10,718 bases of DNA from Candidatus Magasanikbacteria bacterium RIFCSPHIGHO2_02_FULL_47_14 (GTDB taxonomy: Bacteria; Patescibacteriota; Patescibacteriia; Magasanikbacterales; UBA922), in contig MFQB01000057.1 of assembly GCA_001784275.1 (NCBI GenBank), positions 1,120-11,837 on the forward strand, given 5' to 3'. A program made the translations under genes and the position numbers. Positions 1-6,090 of the stretch are shown here, piece after piece (within the stretch, counting starts at the first letter, position 1; the number at the start of each line of letters is the position of its first letter). A model generated the notes under the pieces. That model did not search any database. It saw nothing but the letters and a program-made list of their open reading frames with translations, and was not told the DNA's origin.

Positions 1-113
1 AACACCGCCAGCGCGAACGCGCCGGTCGGCCAGTGGAAACGTCCGTCTCCCATCTCGTCCTCCATCGTCTCTCGTCCGCCTGTTGAGACACCCAGGAAAA
101 GACACCAAGACAC
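1..113 (-). CDS. Possible 5' end of a minus-strand gene (partial, uncertain)
   Basis: A minus-strand frame is open from just inside an in-frame stop near 129 down to the window edge. A GTG at 113 has an AGAGG nine bases upstream (123-127), and in-frame ATGs lie at 65 and 53. From the ATG at 65 the visible protein reads MEDEMGDGRFHWPTGAFA and then continues hydrophobic, which could be a membrane-protein N-terminus. No family is recognised. Two plus-strand frames are also open here: one ends at a TAG at 127-129 and encodes a Ser/Pro/Arg-rich tail, the other runs to a TAA at 137-139. The alternative is therefore the C-terminus of a rightward gene. Positions 1-60 are visibly more GC-rich than the rest of the window. 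The strand cannot be settled from this fragment. Confidence 0.22.
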   Translation of the reverse strand, partial: MSWCLFLGVSTGGRETMEDEMGDGRFHWPTGAFALAV

Positions 114-199
114 TCGAAACGTCCTCTAGCACCTAAAATTTAGTCTACATCTTTTTTGTATGTTGAGAAACATCCAGCAGCGGAGTTATCAACAGTCTT
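114..199. other. Intergenic stretch with no gene seen
   Basis: This AT-richer stretch holds no convincing gene or promoter. It contains one DnaA-box-like 9-mer, TTATCAACA at 186-194 (one mismatch from TTATCCACA), and a weak 5-bp hairpin, ATGTT-GAGA-AACAT, around 161-174. Neither is enough on its own to claim an origin or a terminator. Confidence 0.4.
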
Positions 200-316
200 A
201 AAAATAGAGGTACAAATTCGTTCACCTATTTGAGTCTCACCCCGCTACTCGGGGTACGTCCCGATTGAGATCGGGACAGATCCTCAAGCGGTTCACGAAT
301 CTGTTCCTCTATTTTT
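200..316. terminator. Long branched palindrome, probable terminator of the minus-strand surface operon
   Basis: The outer stem AAAAATAGAGG (200-210) pairs perfectly with CCTCTATTTTT (306-316). It continues through ACA/TGT and ATTCGT/ACGAAT (216-221 with 295-300), interrupted by single mismatches. Further in are a UC/UC loop, ACC/GGT (224-226 with 290-292), a UAU/GC loop and TTGAG/CTCAA (230-234 with 283-287). The top carries two separate hairpins: ACCCCG/CGGGGT (239-255, loop CTACT) and GTCCCGAT/ATCGGGAC (258-277, loop TGAG). The stem ends in a T-tract on either strand, so it could terminate transcription both ways. It begins about nine bases past the stop codon of the leftward gene ending at 325. 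The internal-loop strands match those of the terminator at 5464-5545. Confidence 0.65.
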
Positions 317-324
317 CTTAAAGA

Positions 325-2535
325 CTACTTCGTTTCTTCGTGCTGCTGGACGTTTCCACCACCTTGTTTGTCGAGTCCCACTTTTTCCTTCAACACCACA
401 CCCTCACTCGGCTTGCCTTTCACCTCAATCTCATTTGTAGTAGTTGGTGTATACCCTTCTTTTTCCGAACGCACATAATACGTGCTCGGACCAACCAAAA
501 ACGCATATCGCCCTTTGTTATCTGTAATCTGTGTGGAGACTAACTTGTTATATTCTTTGGTAAACAGCCGGACGACCGCATTTGCTACAGGTTTGTTTGT
601 GTTCTTGTCATACACGATTCCCCACCCTTGTGGTTTCTTTGGTTTCACATACGTCACAAATCCAACATACATCAACACATGCACAGCCAAAAACCCGGCA
701 ACCAGCCAACTTGGCACAATGTACAACGATGCTGCGGTCAAAATAATACCGAGCAACGAAACAACATGTTGCGCACCACGTCCGCGCTTCTCCCACTTTA
801 ACCGCTTTGGTGTTTTATGAATACCAGATGGATCCACCGGAATGTTAGGTGTAATGCCAATATGTTCACTGGTCACTTCAATCGACTCACCATGATACAA
901 ATCTAACAACTCACCGTCGCTTGTGTACCCCTTCAAAAGCTGCGATGGAAAACTGAAACCCTGACGTGTGACCTCCAACATGTACGTGCCGGGTTCCACC
1001 ACAAATAAGTAGCGCCCTTGCGCGTCACTGACACGCGACTGTTTGATTTTGTTTGTTTTAGTATCGATCAAACGCACCACGGCCAAGTCAAGCGGCAACT
1101 TCGTTAAACTGTTATACACTACTCCCCACTCTCGTCGTTTTCTGCGTCCCACTAATAACAGCGGCTGGAAGAAAATATAACGCAACAGCGGAAGTGCCAC
1201 ACTCGTCAATGACGGTGCTACTGCCACAGTTGCCACACCAATGGTGCTCGGCGCAACATATTTACGCGTCACAGCCTCCACCTCAGGATCATCCGCAATC
1301 TCATCTACTTTTTTTGCCGCATCTTCAACTGCCTCGATTGCAATCAACGCTTTTTCAGTTGCCTGTTGCTGCAAGACCCGTACTGCCAGTATTGCCTTTT
1401 CGGCTCGAGGCAGATCACTATCTAAAACGTCCGAGAGCTTCGGAGGAATTTTAATTAACTTAATATCTTGTGCAATAACGTGATTACGTACAACAAAACT
1501 CAACGTCTCTCGCAGATGATATCCATTTTGTTCTGCAATCAACTTATATGTTCCATTTGGGACTACAAACCCATAGAGTGCACGTTGGCCCACAGTCGTC
1601 GGATTGACTTGGCCAAACGCTGCGCCACTCCACACCGCGCCGGAAGTCACATCCCACAACGTTATTTTTGTGCCTGGCAACAACGTATCTGTTCCGCGTT
1701 CTGTGACACGACCGTGTGACTGGCTGGAGAAGATAAAAGAGACTCTGCTTTGTAAGCCATTGATATATGTCACAACCAATTCTGCAGCCAATCTCCCACT
1801 ACTCCCCAAACGAAGGGTCGCGAGATAAAGACGCCCTTGTGCGTCACGCAGCAGCGGGTACGTATTTTGATCAATGCGCAACTGAATGGAATCAACCTGT
1901 CGGTTGCCGAATACGCGCGAATCCACACCGACAACGACTCGGTCACCTGACAAAGTCGTCACAACATTACCGGTTGGTTGAGTTGGGATACTCCCGTTCG
2001 CAAGTGAAAATAATACATGGCTTAACGTGATGCCTTCACCGGCTTGAAGCGGTGCGTCCCCTCCGCCCCCACCTCCAAAAATCGGTCCGCCCGGTGGGCC
2101 AGCAGGTCCTGGTCCTGGGTCTCCGTCTCCTTGATCTCCGCCATCACCCTGATCGCCTCCATCGCCTTGGTCACCACCGTCGCCATCTCCATTATCTCCA
2201 CCGTCCCCGTCGCCACCGTCTCCTGGCGGAGGGTTTCCACCTCCAGGCCCCCCACCTGCCGCCTGACAAGCGCCGGTATCAAAGGTGCAGTCATTTTTGC
2301 AACTTAATACCCCGTTTGCAAACCCTTGTGTGACACACGTTTTATTGTCCAAATCATTGCCGTCACAAAATTCTGCGCCTTCTTTTACACCATTACCACA
2401 TAACGCAGGCACTGTCGCGCCCACGTCAACCGCTTCCTGAGAAAAAACAACCGTAACTCCGGTCAACGACAAGATCAGCGCGCTCAAAAACCCTGCGATA
2501 AAAAACGAAAGCGGATATGCGCTGTACTTTCTCAT
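325..2535 (-). CDS. Large membrane-anchored surface protein with cysteine motif, Gly/Asp linker and three CarboxypepD_reg/Cna-B-like domains
   Basis: This is a 736-residue envelope protein of unknown precise function. A signal or membrane helix lies at about 10-32. A six-cysteine motif follows at 46-90 (CGNGVKEGAEFCDG..., like the DUF4215/myxococcus disulphide repeat), then a Gly/Asp/Pro-rich linker at 93-161. A beta-rich region includes a regulatory-like fold at about 273-349 (PNGTYKLIAEQNGY). An Ala/Glu-rich helical stretch spans 365-423, a membrane helix 429-463 ends in RRKRR, a second fold sits at about 469-530, a helical hairpin at 590-630, and a third fold at 636-698. Folds two and three are clear repeats of each other (W-G-V/I-V-Y ... 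AVVRL ... GRY-F-V). The start at 2535 was chosen because its ATG overlaps the TGA of the gene before it (ATGA) and has GAGAAAAG upstream; the longer frame merely reads through that neighbour's end. It is the last gene of the operon. Confidence 0.7.
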   Translation of the reverse strand: MRKYSAYPLSFFIAGFLSALILSLTGVTVVFSQEAVDVGATVPALCGNGVKEGAEFCDGNDLDNKTCVTQGFANGVLSCKNDCTFDTGACQAAGGGPGGGNPPPGDGGDGDGGDNGDGDGGDQGDGGDQGDGGDQGDGDPGPGPAGPPGGPIFGGGGGGDAPLQAGEGITLSHVLFSLANGSIPTQPTGNVVTTLSGDRVVVGVDSRVFGNRQVDSIQLRIDQNTYPLLRDAQGRLYLATLRLGSSGRLAAELVVTYINGLQSRVSFIFSSQSHGRVTERGTDTLLPGTKITLWDVTSGAVWSGAAFGQVNPTTVGQRALYGFVVPNGTYKLIAEQNGYHLRETLSFVVRNHVIAQDIKLIKIPPKLSDVLDSDLPRAEKAILAVRVLQQQATEKALIAIEAVEDAAKKVDEIADDPEVEAVTRKYVAPSTIGVATVAVAPSLTSVALPLLRYIFFQPLLLVGRRKRREWGVVYNSLTKLPLDLAVVRLIDTKTNKIKQSRVSDAQGRYLFVVEPGTYMLEVTRQGFSFPSQLLKGYTSDGELLDLYHGESIEVTSEHIGITPNIPVDPSGIHKTPKRLKWEKRGRGAQHVVSLLGIILTAASLYIVPSWLVAGFLAVHVLMYVGFVTYVKPKKPQGWGIVYDKNTNKPVANAVVRLFTKEYNKLVSTQITDNKGRYAFLVGPSTYYVRSEKEGYTPTTTNEIEVKGKPSEGVVLKEKVGLDKQGGGNVQQHEETK
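2125..2178 (-). repeat. Short tandem repeat encoding GGDQGD x3
   Basis: Three consecutive 18-base units encode Gly-Gly-Asp-Gln-Gly-Asp inside the Gly/Asp-rich linker of the large surface protein. They sit in a longer low-complexity tract (2053-2262) of GDG/GDN/GDQ and then Pro-Gly repeats. Such a tract is a flexible spacer, and its length can change by slippage. Confidence 0.7.
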
Positions 2536-3449
2536 ACTTTTCTCGTGCGTCTTACAACAAAAAAACTCAACAGAACTACAACTACCACAACTGGCCCCAC
2601 AACAACCATCGGTACATACCACACTTTCACCTCGTCACTGATCACCTGCTTTGTGATACCGTACTGTGTTTGCAAACGAATGGTGAGTGGCCCGATATTT
2701 GTCCAGGAAATTTTTTCCAGATGATATACCTGTCTCCACTTACTCCCAGGATAAATAGCCTCGCTCTCTGAGTTCAACGGCAGAGTTGCAACAACCTTGT
2801 CACGAGCATTCACAACTTGTATCTCGCCTTGAGGAATAACATGGATGGTTCCTTCATTATGCAACTGCAAAAAAATATTTGGAGATCCAAAAAATAACCA
2901 ACGTGAATCCGCAGAGAAGTCATCTCGTACCAACTCTTCACGCACACTTCCTGAGACATGCAAAAATAAAAGAGCACCGGCGCGTGCACCTATTCCGACA
3001 GTCCCGGGCCCGGGTGACTGTTTTGCAAATATTCCCAGATAGTGTGCCCCCGGGGTTGCATCTTTCGGCACTGTAATAGCAAACTCAAGTTCGCCGTGTT
3101 GGCCAGGCTCGACAGTACGTTCGCCACTCACCGGCTTCACCCAATTTTTTGCTTCGTCCTTTGCTCCAAACACAGCCTGACCGGTTTCTGAGTCGATCGT
3201 AAACGCGTCGACTTCTCCTGAGACAGTTAACGGTTGTTGTTCATCATTGACAACAAACAGCGGAAGTTCTTTTGTTTCCCCCGGATCCAAGACGACTGTG
3301 TGACGTAACGGTGTAATCGTAAAGGCAGCGGCTGAGTGAATCGAAAAAAATACACTGTACAAAAAGCTGCATATAAAAATAGAAATAAAGGGAAGTCCTT
3401 TTTTCCAGTCGCGGCGATAAACCCGCAGCGCAAAATTGCTTTTGATCAT
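2532..3449 (-). CDS. DUF916/WxL-interacting-protein-like membrane-anchored surface protein
   Basis: This 305-residue protein has the architecture of WxL-interacting proteins. An N-terminal signal segment (about 18-42, ending AAA-F) is followed by a first beta domain at 43-153, a second at about 155-270, one membrane helix at 278-299 and a short basic tail (RRTRK). The first domain shows the usual pattern of this group: a mature start FTITPLRHTVVLDPGET, then VEPGQHGELEFAITVPKDATPG. In known WxL-interacting proteins the first domain binds peptidoglycan and the second binds a protein partner; whether that holds here is inference. The ATG at 3449 lies nine bases after the upstream gene's stop, with no clear Shine-Dalgarno sequence, so coupled translation is likely. 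Its TGA overlaps the next gene's ATG. It could instead be a generic COG1470-like beta-sandwich protein. Confidence 0.6.
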   Translation of the reverse strand: MIKSNFALRVYRRDWKKGLPFISIFICSFLYSVFFSIHSAAAFTITPLRHTVVLDPGETKELPLFVVNDEQQPLTVSGEVDAFTIDSETGQAVFGAKDEAKNWVKPVSGERTVEPGQHGELEFAITVPKDATPGAHYLGIFAKQSPGPGTVGIGARAGALLFLHVSGSVREELVRDDFSADSRWLFFGSPNIFLQLHNEGTIHVIPQGEIQVVNARDKVVATLPLNSESEAIYPGSKWRQVYHLEKISWTNIGPLTIRLQTQYGITKQVISDEVKVWYVPMVVVGPVVVVVVLLSFFVVRRTRKV

Positions 3450-3458
3450 AGCTAATTT

Positions 3459-4121
3459 TTACGGATTCACCGTCCCACTGAATGTCACTGTGTGCGTATA
3501 ACTTCCTTGTCGTGTCTTGCTGGTCTGAATCGAGGCCCGAAACTGCACTGTGGTCGCGTGACTAACCGACATATTCGAACTCGCAACTGCCAACGCCACT
3601 CCGGTCATCGCTGTATCTGCTGCAAGTTGACCACCGCCTCCGACCGTTCGTATGCCATACTCCTCAACACCTGCCGTCACCGCACCATCGGCAACGTCGT
3701 CAATGTTATCTACATCTCCACCATTTCCTTTACGCAAGTTTCCATCTTCTACAACCGTGACCGTATATCCGGTAGTCGAATCCGTTGACACAGTCACTAC
3801 CAACGAACCGGTTGTTACTGCGGCCGTGGACAACTGACCCAACGCAACACTTGTTGTACTCACTTGTAAAGATAAAGAGCCGCGTTCCATGGCCTGAAAC
3901 CCGCCACGCAATTCAAAGGTATTCCCTGTAGCATTTTCCGCAAAAAACTCACCTCCAGTTCCAAAGAGCCCAAAGTCCCCGCCCGAAGAAAACTGGTCCT
4001 CCAAAATAGAAAAAGAGTCAGCAAAAATCTCAAAATCTCCACCTGTCATTGCTGAGCGTGTAGACAGCGGAAAGAAGAGCAAAACTACTGTAATAATAGA
4101 AAAAAGACGCAAAGCAAACAT
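3459..4121 (-). CDS. Secreted WxL-like beta-rich surface protein
   Basis: This is a 220-residue exported protein with a signal peptide at about 1-23. Residues 27-78 are Gly/Phe-rich with repeated GGDF/GGEF motifs and end in LRGGFQAMERG. Residues 82-220 form a Ser/Thr/Val-rich beta domain (LSLQVSTTSVALGQLS, then a GYTVTV segment, then a final strand TVTFSGTVNP). The layout resembles WxL-domain proteins, which are exported and held on the cell surface. However, the protein has no tryptophan, so the signature Trp-x-Leu motifs are absent and the match rests on fold pattern and neighbours. It has one Cys or none visible in its mature part and no membrane anchor. It is the first gene of a leftward operon, followed nine bases later by the WxL-interacting-like gene, which would be its natural partner. 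Family placement is moderate; export is well supported. Confidence 0.55.
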   Translation of the reverse strand: MFALRLFSIITVVLLFFPLSTRSAMTGGDFEIFADSFSILEDQFSSGGDFGLFGTGGEFFAENATGNTFELRGGFQAMERGSLSLQVSTTSVALGQLSTAAVTTGSLVVTVSTDSTTGYTVTVVEDGNLRKGNGGDVDNIDDVADGAVTAGVEEYGIRTVGGGGQLAADTAMTGVALAVASSNMSVSHATTVQFRASIQTSKTRQGSYTHTVTFSGTVNP

Positions 4122-4139
4122 AGGCGTATGATTGACCTC

Positions 4140-4148
4140 AGTATATCA
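4140..4148 (-). promoter_or_regulatory. Candidate extended -10 promoter for the leftward surface operon
   Basis: Read on the minus strand, TGATATACT fits the extended -10 form (TGn-TATAAT-like). No good -35 is seen at 16-18 bases. Transcription would start near 4133, leaving only about a dozen bases before the ATG at 4121. A GAGG at 4134-4137 would then lie at or before the start point and could not act as a normal ribosome site. Confidence 0.4.
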
Positions 4149-4159
4149 CATACGCAGCC

Positions 4160-4188
4160 TTGACAGAAGTTGACTTGCCTGCTATAGT
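4160..4188 (+). promoter_or_regulatory. Sigma70-type promoter for rpsF-ssb-rpsR
   Basis: A perfect -35 TTGACA (4160-4165), a 17-base spacer and a -10 TATAGT (4183-4188, five of six matches) form a strong housekeeping promoter. The predicted start is near 4195, about 30 bases before the rpsF ATG. This is the best promoter in the window, as expected for ribosomal protein genes. Confidence 0.8.
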
Positions 4189-4225
4189 AAGGCACACTTT
4201 CACTCTGAAGAACTTTTGTTTTTGT

Positions 4226-4729
4226 ATGAAACATTACGAACTCATGTCTATCTTTCCAGGCACTCTCACTGAAGAAGAGCTGGCCCCACTTGTTGGATCT
4301 GTAGAACAAACCATCACGGATGTAGGCGGGGGTAAAATACAGCAAGAAACCTTGGGAAAGAGTCGTTTGGCATACCCGATGAAGCATATTCGCTATGGTT
4401 ATTTTTACTTTTTCCGCTTTGAGGCAGAGCCGGAGCAAGCTCATGTGTTGAGCCAAAAAATGCGTTTATTGAATACTGTTTTACGCTCGCTGATTCAAAT
4501 ATATAATCCTGAAAAACAGGCCCAGGCAGAAGAACAACGAAAGAAGATGGCCGCAGCGCAACTACAGCAGATAACCCAGACCGCAGAAACCGAAGAGAAA
4601 GTAGAGACGCAGGCTCCGGCTGCGCCGGAAACTGCGCCGGAAAAGACTGAAAAACACGAATCTGTGAGTATTGAAGAGATTGATAAGAAACTGGACGAAA
4701 TTTTGGACGAAAACATTGGCAATATTTAG
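4226..4729 (+). CDS. rpsF: Small ribosomal subunit protein bS6
   Basis: bS6 binds 16S rRNA as a heterodimer with bS18 in the platform of the 30S subunit. The 167 residues start MKHYELMSIFPGTLTEEEL, the usual beta-alpha opening, and the ferredoxin-like core runs to about residue 92. The remaining ~75 residues are an Ala/Glu/Lys/Gln-rich, probably disordered extension ending SIEEIDKKLDEILDENIGNI, which makes the protein longer than the ~95-135 residues typical of the family. The ATG at 4226 was chosen because it begins the conserved core; an upstream TTG at 4160 lies within the promoter. Only a weak, distant GAAG precedes it. It heads the conserved rpsF-ssb-rpsR order; ssb follows after 33 bases. 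Confidence 0.95.
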   Translation: MKHYELMSIFPGTLTEEELAPLVGSVEQTITDVGGGKIQQETLGKSRLAYPMKHIRYGYFYFFRFEAEPEQAHVLSQKMRLLNTVLRSLIQIYNPEKQAQAEEQRKKMAAAQLQQITQTAETEEKVETQAPAAPETAPEKTEKHESVSIEEIDKKLDEILDENIGNI

Positions 4730-4762
4730 TTTATTTATTTTTAAGTTAGGAGGGAAAACTAT

Positions 4763-5212
4763 ATGGATCTCAACCGAGCCACCATTCTCGGACGCTTAAG
4801 CCGCGACCCGGAAGTGCGCACCACCCCGGGTGGACAAAACGTAGCAACCGTTGGGGTTGCAACCGGCCGAAGCTGGACTGACCAAAGCGGCGTTCGCCAG
4901 GAACGCACCGAATTTCACAACTGTGTGTTGTGGGGACGGTTAGCTGAGATTGCGGGTCAATACTTGACCAAAGGAAGCAGAATCTATATTGAAGGCCGTG
5001 TTGAAACCAGAGACTGGACCGGCCAGGACGGGGTAAAGCGATACAGAACCGAGATCGTTGTGGAAAATATGATCATGCTCGATGGGCCAAGAAACGCTGG
5101 CGGAGCAAGCGGAGCGGCAGGCGGTCAAGCCGGTACTGCACCTCAGGCCACAACGCCGCCGACAAATGACCCTGTTGAAGAAGAAATTAAGGTAGAAGAT
5201 ATACCATTTTAA
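4763..5212 (+). CDS. ssb: Single-stranded DNA-binding protein
   Basis: SSB coats single-stranded DNA in replication, repair and recombination and recruits partner enzymes through its C-terminal tip. The 149 residues show the OB-fold at about 1-108, opening MDLNRATILGRLSRDPEVR and including the FHNCVLWGRLAE and KGSRIYIEGRVETRDW segments. A Gly/Ala/Thr/Pro-rich linker follows at about 109-137, then an acidic tail ending VEDIPF, the canonical protein-docking tip. A strong Shine-Dalgarno sequence AGGAGG (4748-4753) lies nine bases before the ATG. It sits between its usual partners rpsF and rpsR. Confidence 0.97.
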   Translation: MDLNRATILGRLSRDPEVRTTPGGQNVATVGVATGRSWTDQSGVRQERTEFHNCVLWGRLAEIAGQYLTKGSRIYIEGRVETRDWTGQDGVKRYRTEIVVENMIMLDGPRNAGGASGAAGGQAGTAPQATTPPTNDPVEEEIKVEDIPF

Positions 5213-5226
5213 ATTACTGAGAACGT

Positions 5227-5451
5227 ATGCCAAAGGTACAGAGACGAGTTAACAAGCATTGCCACTTTTGTGGAAACAACATCCCGGTCGTAGATTACAA
5301 AGATACCCAACTTTTGCGACGGTTTGTTTCATCATACATGAAAATCGGTCCACGCCGCCGTACTGGTTTGTGCGCGAAACATCAGCGCAAGACCTCACGG
5401 GCCATTAAGCAAGCTCGTATCGCTGGCCTCATGGGCTTCATGACACGCTAG
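5227..5451 (+). CDS. rpsR: Small ribosomal subunit protein bS18 (zinc-ligand form)
   Basis: bS18 pairs with bS6 in the 30S platform. The 74 residues match the family throughout: CHFC near the start, then VDYKDTQLLRRFVSSYMKI, then PRRRTGLCAKHQRKTSRAIKQAR. Cys12, Cys15, Cys49 and His52 form a CxxC...CxxH set, so this looks like the zinc-binding ('C+') version; metal binding itself is inference. The gene starts 14 bases after ssb with only a weak GAG before the ATG, suggesting translation coupled to ssb. The long terminator at 5464-5545 closes the operon. Confidence 0.97.
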   Translation: MPKVQRRVNKHCHFCGNNIPVVDYKDTQLLRRFVSSYMKIGPRRRTGLCAKHQRKTSRAIKQARIAGLMGFMTR

Positions 5452-5463
5452 ACACGTTACATC

Positions 5464-5545
5464 AAACACCGGTATCCCTGCCTCACCTATTTGGTTCCCG
5501 ACTTAGTCGGGACCAAGCGGTTCGTACGGGATACCGGTGTTTTTT
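5464..5545 (+). terminator. Long rho-independent-type terminator after rpsR with conserved internal loops
   Basis: A perfect 15-bp outer stem, AAACACCGGTATCCC (5464-5478) with GGGATACCGGTGTTT (5528-5542), ends in a run of six T (5540-5545). Inside it are ACC/GGT, an asymmetric UAU/GC loop, TTGGT/ACCAA with one bulged T, and CCCGAC/GTCGGG closed by TTA. The outer stem is far longer than a minimal terminator needs. The inner strands TCACCTATTTG and CAAGCGGTTC are identical to those of the element at 200-316. Confidence 0.85.
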
Positions 5546-5598
5546 ATACTTCCAAAGTAAGGTAAAATGAGATAGACCACTCTAAGATATAAACTACT

Positions 5599-6078
5599 AT
5601 GAACCAACTCGAAAAAGAGCGTCGCCTCGACAGTCGCGAACGCAATCGTGAACGTCACGAAAGGCATGAGTCAAAAGAAGCAGAAGTCGACCCAGAACTC
5701 CAGGCAGCCGCATCAAAAGAACGCGCAGACTACCTAGTAAAGGAGGTAAAAAGCGCAACACAGAATATGCAGAATATTATTTTGCATATGCAGCAGGTTC
5801 AACAGGCCATTGCCGCGCTCCGTGCCCAACTTCAGATTGCGAACGACGATGACGCACCGTCAGTCGTGCATGACCAGGCCCGTGTCAGTCAACTCCAACA
5901 GAATATAGCCTCATTTCAGGACGAACTGAAAAAAATGCGCGGCGACCTGGTTCAACAAAAAGTGGAAGAGCTGAAGCAGCGCGGTAGTTCATATGTATCA
6001 TTTGACGAGTTGCAACGTTTGGCTGAAGACGAGGTAAACAAATTAGGTTTTCAAATTGTGTCTTCACCAAAAACATAG
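5599..6078 (+). CDS. Predicted coiled-coil protein of unknown function
   Basis: This 159-residue soluble protein was not recognised. Residues 1-45 are very rich in Arg/Glu/His (RERNRERHERHESKEAE) and probably extended or helical. Residues 46-80 and 91-126 form two Gln/Leu-rich amphipathic helices separated by a DDDAPS break, suggesting a helical hairpin or coiled coil. The tail (130-159) is SFDELQRLAEDEVNKLGF. There is no signal peptide, membrane helix, cysteine or catalytic motif. It lies alone between the rpsR terminator and galU, so it probably has its own promoter; a TAAAAT at 5563-5568 is a weak candidate -10. The ATG at 5599 lacks a clear Shine-Dalgarno sequence. It may be a structural or adaptor protein, but nothing in the sequence shows its role. 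Confidence 0.7.
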   Translation: MNQLEKERRLDSRERNRERHERHESKEAEVDPELQAAASKERADYLVKEVKSATQNMQNIILHMQQVQQAIAALRAQLQIANDDDAPSVVHDQARVSQLQQNIASFQDELKKMRGDLVQQKVEELKQRGSSYVSFDELQRLAEDEVNKLGFQIVSSPKT

Positions 6079-6084
6079 TATACT
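6056..6084 (+). promoter_or_regulatory. Candidate promoter giving a leaderless galU transcript
   Basis: TATACT (6079-6084) begins one base after the preceding stop codon and sits 17 bases after TTGTGT (6056-6061, three of six matches to TTGACA). A start 6-7 bases after the -10 would fall at 6090-6091, on the galU ATG itself. No ribosome-binding site precedes that ATG, which fits leaderless initiation. Read-through from the upstream gene is the alternative. Confidence 0.4.
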
Positions 6085-6090
6085 ATTTGT

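Noticed and set aside
161..174. ATGTT-GAGA-AACAT hairpin as a terminator.
   Set aside because: The stem is only 5 bp and AT-rich, and no T-run follows on either strand.
186..194. TTATCAACA as a DnaA box and hence an origin of replication.
   Set aside because: A single near-match without a cluster, an AT-rich unwinding region or dnaA/dnaN nearby is expected by chance.
2125..2178. Regularly spaced short repeats as a CRISPR array.
   Set aside because: The units are contiguous 18-mers in frame in a coding linker with no spacers and no cas genes.
2536..2622. A 29-residue Cys-rich N-terminal extension on the large surface protein (MVCTDGCCGASCGSCSS...).
   Set aside because: It overlaps the membrane anchor of the upstream gene in another frame. 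The ATG at 2535 gives a clean signal helix and a standard ATGA overlap.
3003..3014. Perfect palindrome CCCGGGCCCGGG.
   Set aside because: It lies in coding sequence for Ser-Pro-Gly-Pro-Gly, and Pro/Gly codons explain it.
4160..4225. A longer bS6 starting at the TTG at 4160.
   Set aside because: Those bases are the -35 and -10 of the operon promoter, and the conserved bS6 sequence begins at the ATG at 4226.
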